A stretch of 35,426 nucleotides of DNA from a virus. The stretch is from IMG/VR virus record IMGVR_UViG_3300040815_001010, positions 1 to 35,426 of that record. One strand, 5' to 3'. The position numbers were made by a program, and so were the translations under genes. Of the stretch, positions 1-11,800 are shown in pieces (position 1 is the first letter of the stretch; the number at the start of each line of letters is the position of its first letter). The notes under the pieces are model-generated. The model saw nothing but the letters and a program-made list of their open reading frames with translations, was not told where the DNA came from and searched no databases.

Positions 1-3000
1 GTAATAGAAATACTACCACTACTAGCAGCTATTCTTACTGGATCACCTTCACGCATTGTTATACGAAACGTATCAAGTCCAACCTCTGCTGCACTTTGAT
101 CATCTTTAACTTCAAGTTTAACTTGATTTATTTTTAAATCGTTTGCAGTAGGCGATGTTATCGATACTGCTGTATTACCTTTGGTTGGCTGTTGTGGGTC
201 TGTTATTTCGACATACACAACTTCATATAAAACTTCATTTGTTCCTTCTTTTTTAGCAACTGCACTTTTTAAGTTTCCAAATACAAAACGTTTGCGTTTA
301 TGATTTAATGCTGTACTAGCAACAAAGTTAGCTAACTTTTTAGATTCGACGCCTGCATATACCAACGTTGTTAAGTCTTTCTTAAGACCAAAGTTTTCAT
401 CGTAGGGACGATATATACTTTCAGGTGTAAATATTGTGTAATCGTTGATAAAGTTGTTAAAAACTGTACGCTGTGATGGTTTTAAGTATGGCTTGATAAA
501 CACATTTGAATATACTTTATCATCTGTATCTGTAACATTTAGTGTAAACTCTTGTATACTATTACTATAACCAAACAAATCACGTACTAGAACTTTGAAT
601 ACATATTTTCTATCAATGGTTGTAGTGCTATTATCGAATGTTGTTGTTCTAGTATCAATGGTGGTCAACCCTAATGTTGTTCCAGTTGTATACTGATTGG
701 GCTTTCCAACTATTTCGCCATCACGTTTTAGTGTTAATCCGTTGGGCAACTTTCCTCCAACTAAATCATATCTTAAATTACTACCTGCCAACGTAGTATT
801 AGCCACTAGTTGTAAGTAACTTGTTCTATTAGCAGGAATAGTACCCAAGTCTGGCTTGGTTATCCATGCTACTGTACTATCAACTTCTCCTAATATATTT
901 ACAGTGAATGTTTTTATAGTGCTTATAGTATCAACATTTGTTACACCGATTTTTTTAGTAATCAGTGTATCTTTAAACACTCCTAATGTAATCTGCGGAC
1001 CTGATTGTTCGTCTAACGTATTTGATAGATTAAATGCACGTTGCAGTGTGTTATCTAAAAATACTTTAAAGAACTGTTGCCCACGAGTTATTTCCAAGTT
1101 TCCATACACACTGTCATCGGTATGAAACAGGTTTTGATTCATAATAGTATTTTCAACAATAGAGTTACGTGGGATATCAAATATTAGTTGTGTAGGTGTT
1201 GAGCTTACTCTTTTGTACAAGTATGTAGTATCAATACCTTTGCCTGCTAGCCAAGTTTCAAAATCTGCTACATAATCGCCCGTATCAACTATATTAGCAA
1301 CACCGTAGTTTAAATCTAAGTTTCCCGAACTATCACCAGCATCGATAGTGTATCTTACCATAGTATGCCATTTGCGTGTAATAGTTGTTCCAAGAATGTT
1401 TTGTTTATCATTATCTACTAAAGTATATGCTTCAGATGCACTATATTTTAGTGTTTTATTTTTCCAAGCATCTACTCTATTATCGCCGTCATCAAGTATG
1501 TATATATAATCCTGCCCAATGGCATTATTATATGCAGTTTTAATACGTTTAGCTTTGTATGTTGGCTCCAAAGGTCTACTAAGATTTAATAAGTCGTATT
1601 CAGAATTTTCATTGTTAACACTTCTTACAGTGTAACTTAGATTATCAATAACTATGTCTTGCTCAATGAGACTTAATAGATCGTCGACACCGTCGTCTCT
1701 ATTAATAGGAAGTTTGTTTATTTTTATTTGAGATGTGCCGGTGAGTGTATCTTCATATACACCGATATTTATTTCTACTACATCATCGCTATCTACTTCT
1801 TGTCTCAATGCTTCGACAGTAAACTTGTATTCTCTATTAACAGCTGGTTGATATGGTATTGTTCCTGCTAGTTCTCCTGTGATTCCATCGAGTACTAACC
1901 CTGGAGGCAGCACACTTGGAGTGCCATCGTCATTAAATGGTTGTTGATTGTAGCTTATTTGACCTAGTAAGGAGTTTGGATCGTATACATCCAAGAAGAT
2001 GGTAACATAGTTTTCTGCTCTCTTGACTCCAAGATTTCCAGATGTTAGCCATACTGGTTTGCGTAGATATGTGTTGTCTGCTGTAAATAATCCTGTAGCA
2101 GCTTTCATAATAGTATTGTCTGAACGCAAGAAGTCATCTCCTACAACAAAAATACTAAACTCACGTTTGCTAAAACTAGTATCATCTTCGACTGTTACAG
2201 AAAAGGTATACTTGCGATTTAGTTTTGTTGGACGTCTTGTTGGTGTACTAAATCCATAAAATGTAGTGTCATAAAAATAACTATCGTAGCCATCGTCGTC
2301 CAATACAACCAAGTCCAATGGTACAGTATCGTACTCGCCGGTGTCATACCCTGCTGCGTCATCCACATCCAAAGATAATAATGGATCAACAATACCTGAT
2401 ATTTTTCCATCCTCTGTAAGTTTCAGACCTGGAGGCAACTCTCCGTCTTCATCTGCAATAAAATATCTTAGACTTTGTCCAGTTGTTAAATCTCTATCTA
2501 TTGCTTCTAACTGAAAGTCAACTATGCTGCTGTCTAAAATAAAGTAAGCAATATTAAGTCTATCTGGAGGAGTTGTACTATAAGTAGCATCAACCAGTTC
2601 CCAAATATTTTCGCTGTCATTATAAACTTTTATTTGAAAGTCAAATGTATCATCAAAAATGTGAACCCATATCTGATCTTCAAACGGTGATATTGGAGGT
2701 GTTTTACTTACAACATAATCTAGTGGCTTCCATACCATTGCAACTTCGTCCCAATATCTTAATACTAGATTTAATCCGTCGTTGCTTTTATTGGTGTTGA
2801 ACCAAAAATCATCTATGTTAGGATTAGGCACAGTACTTGAAATAGCAAGTGTTTTATCATTACCAAGTATGCCTTGTATTTGTGTTGTGTTTATTCTATA
2901 CCAGCGTGTATCGACTTTATACCAAAACTGTTTTAAACTGCTTACATAAGCATAGTCGCCACTATTACCTGTTTCTCTACTCGGAATAGTTTCGTACACA

Positions 3001-3419
3001 TCAACATCAACAGCCAACCAACTGCTACCAGCATTTGATTCATATATTCCCCACTCGGTATTAAGAGTATCGACCCAGTATTGATTTCTGAAACTTCTAG
3101 TTAATCCTAGTTCACCTTCGGGTGTTTGCCACACAGGAGCATCGGCTCCTTCAACTACGATTTTGTAAGTTCTGTCAGCTATTCCTTCAATATTACTTGC
3201 TCTCAAAACAAACTCAAACTCAGTGGTTTTACTAACTTCGACTGCAACACCTTTTATACGATAATCATTAATACGAAGTCCAGTTGGCAATGCACCAGAT
3301 ATCAGCGTAACTGTTATACCACTTGTTTCTTCTAGCGGTAATGCAATGCTAACATCAGTTCTTTCTTGTATACTTGCAAGTTCTGATCCTGATATTTTAG
3401 TCCAGCTTGGTAGTGCCAT
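1..3419 (-). CDS. Giant virion structural protein with Ig-like (He_PIG) repeats, partial at left edge
   Basis: The frame opens at ATG 3419 and stays open to the left edge, giving at least 1139 residues with the C-terminus missing. The start follows AAGGGG about 8 nt upstream and lies 10 nt after the stop of the preceding fibre gene, so the two are probably co-transcribed. At least four copies of the LPxGLxLxxxGxIxG pattern of the He_PIG/cadherin-like Ig family are visible, near residues 44-60 (LPTGLRIND), 326-342 (LPPGLKLTEDGKISG), 503-520 (LPPGLVLDG) and 889-905 (LPNGLTLKRDGEIVG). Such repeats build elongated beads-on-a-string proteins. Between repeats 1 and 2 lies a Trp-rich stretch. No enzyme motif was seen. 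Likely a tail fibre or baseplate-associated protein that binds the host surface, inferred from repeats and neighbours. Structural role is fairly sure, exact position in the virion is not. Confidence 0.8.
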   Translation of the reverse strand, partial: MALPSWTKISGSELASIQERTDVSIALPLEETSGITVTLISGALPTGLRINDYRIKGVAVEVSKTTEFEFVLRASNIEGIADRTYKIVVEGADAPVWQTPEGELGLTRSFRNQYWVDTLNTEWGIYESNAGSSWLAVDVDVYETIPSRETGNSGDYAYVSSLKQFWYKVDTRWYRINTTQIQGILGNDKTLAISSTVPNPNIDDFWFNTNKSNDGLNLVLRYWDEVAMVWKPLDYVVSKTPPISPFEDQIWVHIFDDTFDFQIKVYNDSENIWELVDATYSTTPPDRLNIAYFILDSSIVDFQLEAIDRDLTTGQSLRYFIADEDGELPPGLKLTEDGKISGIVDPLLSLDVDDAAGYDTGEYDTVPLDLVVLDDDGYDSYFYDTTFYGFSTPTRRPTKLNRKYTFSVTVEDDTSFSKREFSIFVVGDDFLRSDNTIMKAATGLFTADNTYLRKPVWLTSGNLGVKRAENYVTIFLDVYDPNSLLGQISYNQQPFNDDGTPSVLPPGLVLDGITGELAGTIPYQPAVNREYKFTVEALRQEVDSDDVVEINIGVYEDTLTGTSQIKINKLPINRDDGVDDLLSLIEQDIVIDNLSYTVRSVNNENSEYDLLNLSRPLEPTYKAKRIKTAYNNAIGQDYIYILDDGDNRVDAWKNKTLKYSASEAYTLVDNDKQNILGTTITRKWHTMVRYTIDAGDSSGNLDLNYGVANIVDTGDYVADFETWLAGKGIDTTYLYKRVSSTPTQLIFDIPRNSIVENTIMNQNLFHTDDSVYGNLEITRGQQFFKVFLDNTLQRAFNLSNTLDEQSGPQITLGVFKDTLITKKIGVTNVDTISTIKTFTVNILGEVDSTVAWITKPDLGTIPANRTSYLQLVANTTLAGSNLRYDLVGGKLPNGLTLKRDGEIVGKPNQYTTGTTLGLTTIDTRTTTFDNSTTTIDRKYVFKVLVRDLFGYSNSIQEFTLNVTDTDDKVYSNVFIKPYLKPSQRTVFNNFINDYTIFTPESIYRPYDENFGLKKDLTTLVYAGVESKKLANFVASTALNHKRKRFVFGNLKSAVAKKEGTNEVLYEVVYVEITDPQQPTKGNTAVSITSPTANDLKINQVKLEVKDDQSAAEVGLDTFRITMREGDPVRIAASSGSISI

Positions 3420-3429
3420 TTATATCCCC

Positions 3430-4131
3430 TTACAAAGCTTCATCGAATGTTGCGTTACTATTTCCAAAATCAGCAGTGCCATCTGCAGGAGAGAATACAT
3501 CTTGAGATGTACCAAAGTCAACATCTACTGATTTCAAAATAAAATCAATGATGCTAGTTCTATTTCTTGTTAGGTCTCCAAAGTCCCATTCAAACGCTTG
3601 TTCGAGTTCTGCCATAGTAATATCATTAAGAGAAGTAATGTTAGTAATAGGATTACTATTAGCATTTAGTGTTGCATTAAGTGTTGGAGTTGTTTCTCTC
3701 GAAAGCAAACTATCTATTGTTATACTAGGAGCAACGCCGCCTGCTACTGTTGCTTGTGCAGCACCAGTACCATTGATTGTAATAAAAGTCGTTGGAGATA
3801 CAACAGCACTTGTAGTTCCGTCAGTTATTCTAGTATACCCAGTTGCACTAGCTAGATAAACATTGTTGCCGTCATCACTAATACGTATACTCATTGTATC
3901 TGAATATAATGGATCGACTAATAGTTTTCTAAACTGGAACGTATTTGAAACTTCTTGTGCAAATATTCCGTAACCGGCATCGCCAATATTTTCTGCTGAG
4001 ATTTCTGTGACGGCTGATACTTTTAAATCTAGCTCGTCAAAGTTTTGATTTACCTTAATAAATGCTTCTCGTAAATCATCGCCTGTGCCGTCGTTAGCAA
4101 GTAATCCTACATTAATATCTTGAATTGCCAT
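3430..4131 (-). CDS. Tail fibre/baseplate-associated protein with shared N-terminal adaptor, 233 aa
   Basis: Residues 1-35 carry the motif INVGLLANDGTGDDLREAF followed by KVNQNFDELD. It recurs at the N-termini of the 99-residue and 2363-residue proteins downstream on the map, and is typical of marine T4-like phage fibre proteins, where it probably docks to the baseplate or to a common partner. The rest is rich in Thr, Ser, Ala and Asn, as in beta-structured fibre shafts, with no catalytic motif. ATG 4131 is supported by AGGAGACTAAC just upstream and a late promoter at 4151-4157. The next gene starts 10 nt after the stop. Probably a short fibre or adaptor subunit made late. Receptor and partner are unknown. 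Confidence 0.75.
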   Translation of the reverse strand: MAIQDINVGLLANDGTGDDLREAFIKVNQNFDELDLKVSAVTEISAENIGDAGYGIFAQEVSNTFQFRKLLVDPLYSDTMSIRISDDGNNVYLASATGYTRITDGTTSAVVSPTTFITINGTGAAQATVAGGVAPSITIDSLLSRETTPTLNATLNANSNPITNITSLNDITMAELEQAFEWDFGDLTRNRTSIIDFILKSVDVDFGTSQDVFSPADGTADFGNSNATFDEAL

Positions 4132-4150
4132 GTTAGTCTCCTGTTATACA

Positions 4151-4157
4151 TATTTAT
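4151..4157 (-). promoter_or_regulatory. T4-type late promoter (GATAAATAT)
   Basis: The minus strand reads GATAAATATG, matching the T4 late -10 element (TATAAATA) except at its first base. It lies 19 nt before the ATG of the 233-aa fibre gene in an intergenic gap. The same GATAAATAT word precedes two other genes of this structural block. Confidence 0.65.
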
Positions 4158-4169
4158 CAGAAACTAGTA

Positions 4170-5534
4170 TTATACGTTTGACCAACTTGTTCCATTAAAT
4201 ACTACAACACTACTATTTGTTAAATCCCATGCTATCATTCCTTCATTGGATCCATCTGCTGCGCTTGGCAAATCAGCATTTTCAAATGCAGGAAGTTGTA
4301 ATCCAAGTATTGAGTAAAACGCTGGAAACATTACAGCGCCAGCACTTCCGCTGCCGTTGTCGCCTACATATCCGTAGAATGCACTGCCATCATAGAAAAT
4401 TTGTCCTGCTACTGGCGAAGCCGGTGGTAACGAGGTTGCTAGTAGTTCTAGCCTCCCGCTTTCGATCTTAAGAGCATTGTTTGTTCCTGGGTTTACCGAA
4501 ATTGTAGCAGTATTCGTTATAGATCCAACTCCTGCAATCAGTGGTGTATTTAATGTACTTGAAGCTGTTACTGTATTTCCAGTAACGGTGCCTGTGGTTG
4601 CACTTATACTGCCGCCTGTACTAAAGTTGGCTGCTGTACTTGTAATACTTGTTAAAATATCAAGTGTTTCTATGCTTACATCTTTTAGTGTGTTGGTGCT
4701 TGTACTTGTAGGTGCTTGATTAAATGCATCTGCTTCGAGCGCCGTTGTAGTGGTTGCACCTCTGCCTGTAACAGTTGCAAGTGTGTCAGTTTCAATTGTT
4801 AACAAACCTGTTGCATCAAATGTAAGTGTAACTTGCCCACTTGCTGCTGTAGCTGTAATTCTTCCGCTACCAATAACATCGCCTTGTTGTAAATAGTTGT
4901 TTGTATTAATCTCAGCAATGGTTGTAAATTCACTATCATTGGTTAGTAAACTAATATTAGAACCTGCAGTTAGTGCATCGGCAGGAGTAAATGTAAACAC
5001 ACCAGCAGCATTATATATCAAACTACCTTGACCGCTTGCTGGATTGGTTACAACACTAAAATCAGCAAATCCTATACCGCCTGCTTCCGGCGATGCTTGC
5101 CAACTTGTTCCGTCATATTTTAATACATCATTTAAAACAGCATCGGAAACAAAAACGTCTCCGATATCGTCTAGGTTGTCAATAGCTTGAAGATCTGGTT
5201 TGTTGAGAATAAATGCAGCACTGTTTGTATCTGTTGCATTCCAATCACTTTGTACTTGCGGAACAACAAGATTTCCATTGAGTGTTAGCGAAGTTGCAGT
5301 CATTGTAGTTGCTGACAGTGTAGTTATTGTACTAGCACCGGTTACATTTAATGTGCCGCCTAAGGAAACGTTTCCGGTGGTAGATAATGTACTACCGCTT
5401 AGTGATCCGCTTACACTTAGACTAGTTAGGTTAGCAATGCCAACACTTGAAAAATCTAATGAGTCGCCACTAGGGATTTCTTTCAGTCTGTTACCGTCAT
5501 TTGTGTCTACTACTAGTGGAAATCTATTTGCCAT
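4170..5534 (-). CDS. Tail fibre-like protein, 454 aa
   Basis: The N-terminus MANRFPLVVDTNDGNRLKEI followed by PSGDSLDFS is a recurrent start of marine-phage fibre proteins. Residues about 35-90 are low-complexity Ser/Thr/Leu/Gly sequence (repeats of SGSLSGSTL type) as in beta-prism or beta-helical shafts. The middle has fibre motifs seen in many uncultured marine phages: AFILNKPDL, LKYDGTSWQ and GQGSLIYNAAGVFTFTPAD. The C-terminus has GQIFYDGSAFYGYVGDNG and ends VVFNGTSWSNV, typical of fibre tips. No adaptor motif of the INVG type is present, so it attaches differently from its neighbours. ATG 5534 follows AGGATTTAGAGA and a late promoter at 5558-5564. Likely late-expressed fibre or receptor-binding subunit. 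Receptor unknown. Confidence 0.75.
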   Translation of the reverse strand: MANRFPLVVDTNDGNRLKEIPSGDSLDFSSVGIANLTSLSVSGSLSGSTLSTTGNVSLGGTLNVTGASTITTLSATTMTATSLTLNGNLVVPQVQSDWNATDTNSAAFILNKPDLQAIDNLDDIGDVFVSDAVLNDVLKYDGTSWQASPEAGGIGFADFSVVTNPASGQGSLIYNAAGVFTFTPADALTAGSNISLLTNDSEFTTIAEINTNNYLQQGDVIGSGRITATAASGQVTLTFDATGLLTIETDTLATVTGRGATTTTALEADAFNQAPTSTSTNTLKDVSIETLDILTSITSTAANFSTGGSISATTGTVTGNTVTASSTLNTPLIAGVGSITNTATISVNPGTNNALKIESGRLELLATSLPPASPVAGQIFYDGSAFYGYVGDNGSGSAGAVMFPAFYSILGLQLPAFENADLPSAADGSNEGMIAWDLTNSSVVVFNGTSWSNV

Positions 5535-5557
5535 TCTCTAAATCCTGTTCTTTTTTA

Positions 5558-5564
5558 TATTTAT
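5558..5564 (-). promoter_or_regulatory. T4-type late promoter (GATAAATAT)
   Basis: The minus strand reads CGATAAATATAAAAAAG in the gap between the 99-aa and 454-aa genes, 23 nt before the ATG at 5534. It has the same GATAAATAT core as the sites at 4151 and 13352. Confidence 0.65.
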
Positions 5565-5571
5565 CGTATAT

Positions 5572-5871
5572 TTACAATGCTGCTATTCTTGCTTGAAAGT
5601 CAGCAAAGTCTGCGCTTGCTGCTACTTCAGATTGCAATGTTGCTAAACTTACATAACCCGGAATAACACCATTTACAGCATCTACTAATAATGTACTATC
5701 ATCAGCAAACACACTGCCTTTGATATCCGTAGTAATGTCACCATCTTCTAGTGCTGCTATATCTGCATATAACTCTGTAAAGTTTTCATTGATTTTTATC
5801 ATTGCATTGCGGAGGGGATCTCCCCCTCCTGTATTTGCTCCAGTGCCTACATTTATTGTTTGTTGTGCCAT
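5572..5871 (-). CDS. Small fibre-adaptor protein, 99 aa
   Basis: Residues 1-38 are another copy of the shared adaptor (INVGTGANTGGGDPLR, then INENFTELYADI). They are followed by KGSVFADDSTLLVDAVNG, a motif I recognise from marine phage fibre proteins, and a short predicted helix at the C-terminus. The protein is therefore essentially an adaptor with a minimal tail. Its ATG overlaps the TAA stop of the giant fibre gene by one base (TAATG), with GGGAGAG upstream, so translation is probably coupled and the product may be made in proportion to the fibre. It could be a fibre cap, a trimerisation helper or a remnant of a longer fibre gene. Confidence 0.65.
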   Translation of the reverse strand: MAQQTINVGTGANTGGGDPLRNAMIKINENFTELYADIAALEDGDITTDIKGSVFADDSTLLVDAVNGVIPGYVSLATLQSEVAASADFADFQARIAAL

Positions 5872-8800
5872 TATACTCTCCCTACTACTACTTCAACAAC
5901 ACCACGTTCGCTGTCGTCCTTTGTTCCAACTGCCTTACCAATAACTTGTCCGACATTTGGTGTGTTGTTGACAATAGCATAACCTGGTACAGCACTTGTA
6001 ACAAGCATGTCACCTTTGGCAACCTTACCAATAACTTTACAAGGGACTCTCCCTTGTAGTGCTACACCTACTACATGTTCGCCTTGCAATGCACTATTCA
6101 TTAAGTGTGCTGGATTGGTTGTAACAACACCTGCTGCACTAGTTTGTCCTTTAGCAGTACATGCAGTAACTTCTTCATCACCGCCAAATACAAGTACTGT
6201 TCCTGGTTCATATGCTGCATCACCTAAATAGTTCTCTGCAAGGTCGGCATATAGTGCTGCGGTTGCTTCACCATTAAATGTTGTTGCCCATACAGTGTTG
6301 TATCTATTTGTACTACTACCAATACTCACACCATTGTCTGCGCCGCTGTTTGCTGGACCTACAATATTACCTGTATGTGTAATGCTACCTGTGATGTTTA
6401 TACCAACGGTACCACTAATAGTACCACTATCAAATGTAAGACCTGTTAAGCCTGTAATACTTGTACTTGTTGCACCAAGTGCAATACTAGTGCCACCAAT
6501 AGTTACATCATCATTTGCTAGTTTAGCATTTACAACACCCAAGTCTTCAAGCTCTATCCAGCCATTGGTTGATGTAAACTGTGTACTATGGAAACTCGCC
6601 AACCCTAAGTCTGCTTGTGTAATACCAACTGCATTTACTCTTGTAGTCGCAGCATTCATATTAAGTTTGCTTTGATCTATTGCAGCACTAGCATTAATAT
6701 CATTGTTAACAATAACACCAGTATTGATATTTGCTGTAATACTATTACCACTTGTATATGTAAGTCCAATATCGCCAGTTACTTCAACATTTACACTTTG
6801 TTGATTAGTTCCTACAAATGCTAAAATGTTGCTAGTGATAGGAGCGCCTGTTCCTGTAATAGTTACATCGCCGATATCATTTAGTTGATCTGTTTTTTGA
6901 TCAACATATTGTTTTGTTGTAGCATCACTTGAAGCAGTTGGTGTTCCTAAGTTAGTAATACGATTACTACCCAAGTTCATGTCACTGTTCATAATAGTTT
7001 GACTAAACCCTGGACCACCTAAACTCATTACGCCTGGACCGATAACTGTACCGCCTGTAGCGCCATCTCTATCAAATCCTAAACGCTGATCTATGTAACC
7101 TTCTGTTGCAGTCTGTGTTGGTACTGCATCGCCTTTGGCATCAGTAAACGTATCGTCGTTGCTAAACTCGTTAACACGCACACCACGCTTAAATCCAATA
7201 CCATCAATGTTTGTAAGAACAAGTGCAGCATTAAATGTAACACTACCAGTACCTTGGTCGACTGTAAAGAATCTACCTACACGGAAGAAACCATCTTGGT
7301 CAGTAAGTGTAGCAAAAACTCGACCTTTGTTGCGTTCTTGTACTTGTGCTGCACTTGCATTACCAGTACTGTCGATTGCATCGCCGGATGAAACAGGAGC
7401 AAATCCAAATGGTGAACCGTAAATACGTTCTGGATAGTTACTGGTGTTAAATCCACCTGTACCAATGTCAAGCATATCGTGTCCTGTTGCTCTGTTGGTA
7501 CTAATGTTAACAGTAATCTCTGCTGCTTCTCCAGATGATAATCCAGCTTTTAGTGTTATACCACCACTGTTGACCAATGTCTTAGCAAGTCCAGGATTCA
7601 ATGCAGGCCAGTGAATATCTGTATTAGCAACATCAGAAATCTGTATTACAGCCATTGCAACAGTACCGCTGCCACCTGTGTATGAGTATTCTGCATAGTC
7701 ATCTATCTGATAGGTTTTGCCGCCCCATGTAACAATCATATCAGCATTTGCTAAACGTGTTCTTTCAGTAGCATCTAGTTGCCCAATTGCAATAAATCTA
7801 CTCCCGTCTGTGCTTGTAGTTGCAGCAGTAGCACCCATTGTAATAGTTGCACTTGGTGTGGCAGCAGCTACAATATCAGTATAGTTTGAGTTTACAGTAC
7901 TGTTAGCACTAAAGAAACTTTCAGTAGCGGTTATTATACTTTGATTAACGCTTAAATCAGTGTATCTAAAGTTACTATCAAATGTCACCATACGCTGGTT
8001 AGCCGTTGTAGTTACTCCATCTGTGATTTGATTGCCGAATAGAATAGTACGATACACATACTCTGTAGTATCTTGCGTGAAAGTAAATGCTGTACTTGGA
8101 CGAGTTGGTAGTTCTTCTGTACCAAAGTCATCGAGTAAGAAGTTTTGCTTGTGACGTATTACAAGTTTGGTATCGTGATCAGTATTTTCTTGTAAACCAT
8201 TTGATGCTGTTCCTTCGAGTCCAGTACCAAAGTTTAACTTCCATACTTTACCATCACGCACAGGAGTACTATCATCAAATCTCGGAGTACCTGCAATACT
8301 AGCAGCCGTTATTACTCCACCGTCTACATCTGTTGTTGTAATAGTAGCATCGTTAGCAGGTGTAGCACCGCCAAGCAGTGTACCTGGAATAATGATTGTC
8401 TCGCCGGCTGCACCTGCTCCACTGCCGCCTCCTGTAATATCAACACTGTAGTTGTCAGCTCGTGTTTTCTTGACTTTAAAGATAGCTGTATCAGCAGTGT
8501 ATGTACCTGTAAGTCCGACTGCACTACTAGTGTCAATGTCGTAACTACTTAATGTAAAGTTGGCATCACTTGCGTTTGTTATTTCGTATGGTTGATACAA
8601 TCCAGTATTGTGTAGTATTTCAACTTCACTTACGTTATGAGGATATTCTTTTAAATCATAAACATACATAAACAACGAATCTTCTGGTGCATCATTGTCT
8701 AGTGTTGTAACTGTTGCCGGAATACCAACATTTGTACTTGTAGGTGAAGTAATAGTTGCAGTTGTGTTGAATGTTCCTGTTGTGGTATGTACATACAATC

Positions 8801-11800
8801 TAGTAGGATCTCCACTACCATCTTCTTCACCTGTGAAACTTAGTATACCTGTCGCATTAGCTGCTCTAGTTGCAACACCTCCACTAGTGTATGCAGTGTT
8901 GGTTGAAGAATCATATGCAGAACTTAATCCAGCGTCAGTGTACAATGTAAATTCGTTAACATTTGTTACACTTACATAAAACTGCAAGCCATTTAGTTCT
9001 GTCATACCAACAACTCCAGATATTGTAACTAGATCGGCATTGGTTAGCCCATGTCCAGTTGCAGTAACTGATGCTGGACTTGCTTGTGTAACAGCGGTAA
9101 TAGTAGCATTGATCAAGCCTTGTGTTAGTGTTTGTCCTGCACTAATATTTCCTGTAGACGGTGCCGCAGCTGAAAAATCTAATATGCCATCTGCTCTAAA
9201 TGTTTTTCCAGGAAATACCATATTAGCACCTAGTGTAACATCTGTAGCAACTTCATCTGGATCTGCGCCTGCCGAAACCAGTCCGTAAATACCATAACTG
9301 TTGTTGCCTCCAAGACTACGTATTTGAGATCCGTCTAGTGCAAGATATCCAGTATGACAATAGTATGTAAACATACTAACAAGTTCTGCTAGTGCGTTGT
9401 TAACACATAATGCACCAAACCCTAAATCGTTGATTTGTGTAAAGTCGTTTGCTAACATACTTCTGTTACCACCACTTTGTACAAATATGTCAACACCAGT
9501 GCTGCCAGTATACCCTCGACCAACTACAAACGTTTGAGCAAGGCCGCTGCCTGTGTATGCACTAAATGCACTGGTATTATAACCTGCTGTTAGAGCTGCA
9601 TCGGTATATAGTTCGACTTCATTTGGATTGATTGTGGTTTTAACATACAACGTAGCACTGTTTATTTCAACCATACCATTTACATTACTGATTGTAATAC
9701 GATCTGCATCTGAGTATGGATGTGCAGTAGTTGTGCGCAGCACAGCGGTTGCTGCCTGTGTAATATTATCTATGTTGCGTGATGTACTTTCGCTTGGATT
9801 ACTGGTTTCATCTAAAATAAATGTAGCAGTTCCGGCAGCTTTATCGTATGCAGATATTGTGTTAACTTGATATCTTGCACCGTTGATAAAGAACGGAAAC
9901 GGTGTAGGAGGTCTTCTTACAAATAAACCTTGATCAGTCGGTGAACTTACACTAATACTAAATGCACTATTTACTGTGTCAATAGTTGCAGGCATATTAC
10001 CTGCATATCCGTCAACAAACAATCCGCCTGCAAAGTTTCTGTTTGTTCCTTTTGATTGTGCAAAACTTGATCCTGTTTGACAATAAGGCGAACGTGTTAA
10101 TATTTGACCTTCTGGGTCAAGCACCATCATAAATCCGCCTTGTCTTTGTACAGTAATGTTTCTTACAATAGTACCATCATTACACAGTAGAACATCCATT
10201 TCACTGTTGTTTAATGGAGGATTATAGTTTACATTATTAAAATATGCAACACAATCGACCAACGCAGTAGCTTGTGTATCTGATGCAGCTTCTGCTGCAT
10301 AATCTTCATCAAATATCTGAGCAACACTTCCTGTTCCTGCATAACCATTGCCTGAATCGTTGGCTAGTACGTTTGTGATAATAGCTTTTAGATTTGTTAT
10401 TGCTGCGGCAGTTTCTGTTTCTTGTCCTGCAACGGCACCTGCATAGTATGCGCCTTGATTTGTAAGAGTGTTTTCTCTTCCACCTACACGTAAATCTTTA
10501 ACAATACCGTCAACAATCAATCCAGTATCTCTACGACATTTGGTTTCGTTGTAAACCAAGGAAGGATATGTTGCATTAACATATTCGATTGTTTCTTCTA
10601 CCAAATAGGCTTTGTTGAGTTCAATCAATCTTGCAGCTTCTTTAAAGTTTCCAGGATTGGCTGTAGCATCGGTGCCTACATCTGCTATTTTACTAGGATC
10701 AGAAACATAATGATATCCATATTTTCCTTGCTTGCCACTAACTGGGTGTGTAAAGTGATAGCCGCCGCCTGTGGTTGCAATATCAAACGTTAAGTCTGCT
10801 CCGCCACCAGCACCAATTTTACTGTCGTTAATAGTTATTGTTTCGCCAACAATAAATCCATCGCCGCCACTTGTAATGGTTACAGTACAGGCTCCACCTG
10901 ATAAAACAATAACCTGGAATGTAGCTTTTACGCCGGCACCATTAGATCCCCAATCATCTACACCTATCTGATATGTTCCTAGTGTACGTGCCGGATCATC
11001 AGCAGACACATTTGTTAGTGTTGCAGCTGGTGAATATGCTGATATAAGTCCATCAGTTACAATATCTCTATAGAAATATGTATGATTCCATTTACTCTGC
11101 GAAACACCAGGCTTTGGACGTAGAACAACTCGTCTAAACTCATCGCCTTTGATACTTACGTTTTCAGGTAACTTAATAGGAAGGTGTTCGTAATAAATAC
11201 CACTTTCAATTCTTACTGTGATTTGGTTGTTTCTAGTAATATTACCAAATTCTAGTTCTTCACCTGCAATAAACTCAATAGGTTCAACTAGGTCAACTAC
11301 TATACTATCAGTAGTAACACTTGCGCTACGAGTGTAATCAGTAATAATACCTTTTGCACCTGATAGTTTCCCTACAATGATTTTACCTTCAATAAGATCA
11401 GGATTGCCTTCACCACCTTGATCAACTGCTGCGTTTGTACCATTAGTAAATGCAAATGTATATCCTGCGCCTGTAGCTGCAAGGGCAACATCTGTTCCTG
11501 ACAAAATGTCAATGATTTCATTAAAACGATCAGTGTAGGCTGTAATAACACTTGCTGAGATTGTGCCCGGTGCTGCTGTATTAGCGTCATTAAATGCACT
11601 AACCAACTGTGCTCTAACCACAGCAATTGATGCTCGTGTAGCTGCTCCTTGATCTACTTGTGCTTTAATTGCACTTGGGTTTGCATTGTATCTTAGGCCT
11701 GCCCAACGTGATAGATAGTTTACTGTTAATCCTGCATTAACATCAAGTCTTACAGAATCGATCATTAGTTGTACATCACGTTTACAAAGTTGTATATCGT

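Noticed and set aside
1766-1772. ATAAATA on the minus strand as a late promoter
   Set aside because: It lies deep inside the coding sequence of the He_PIG protein with no gene start nearby.
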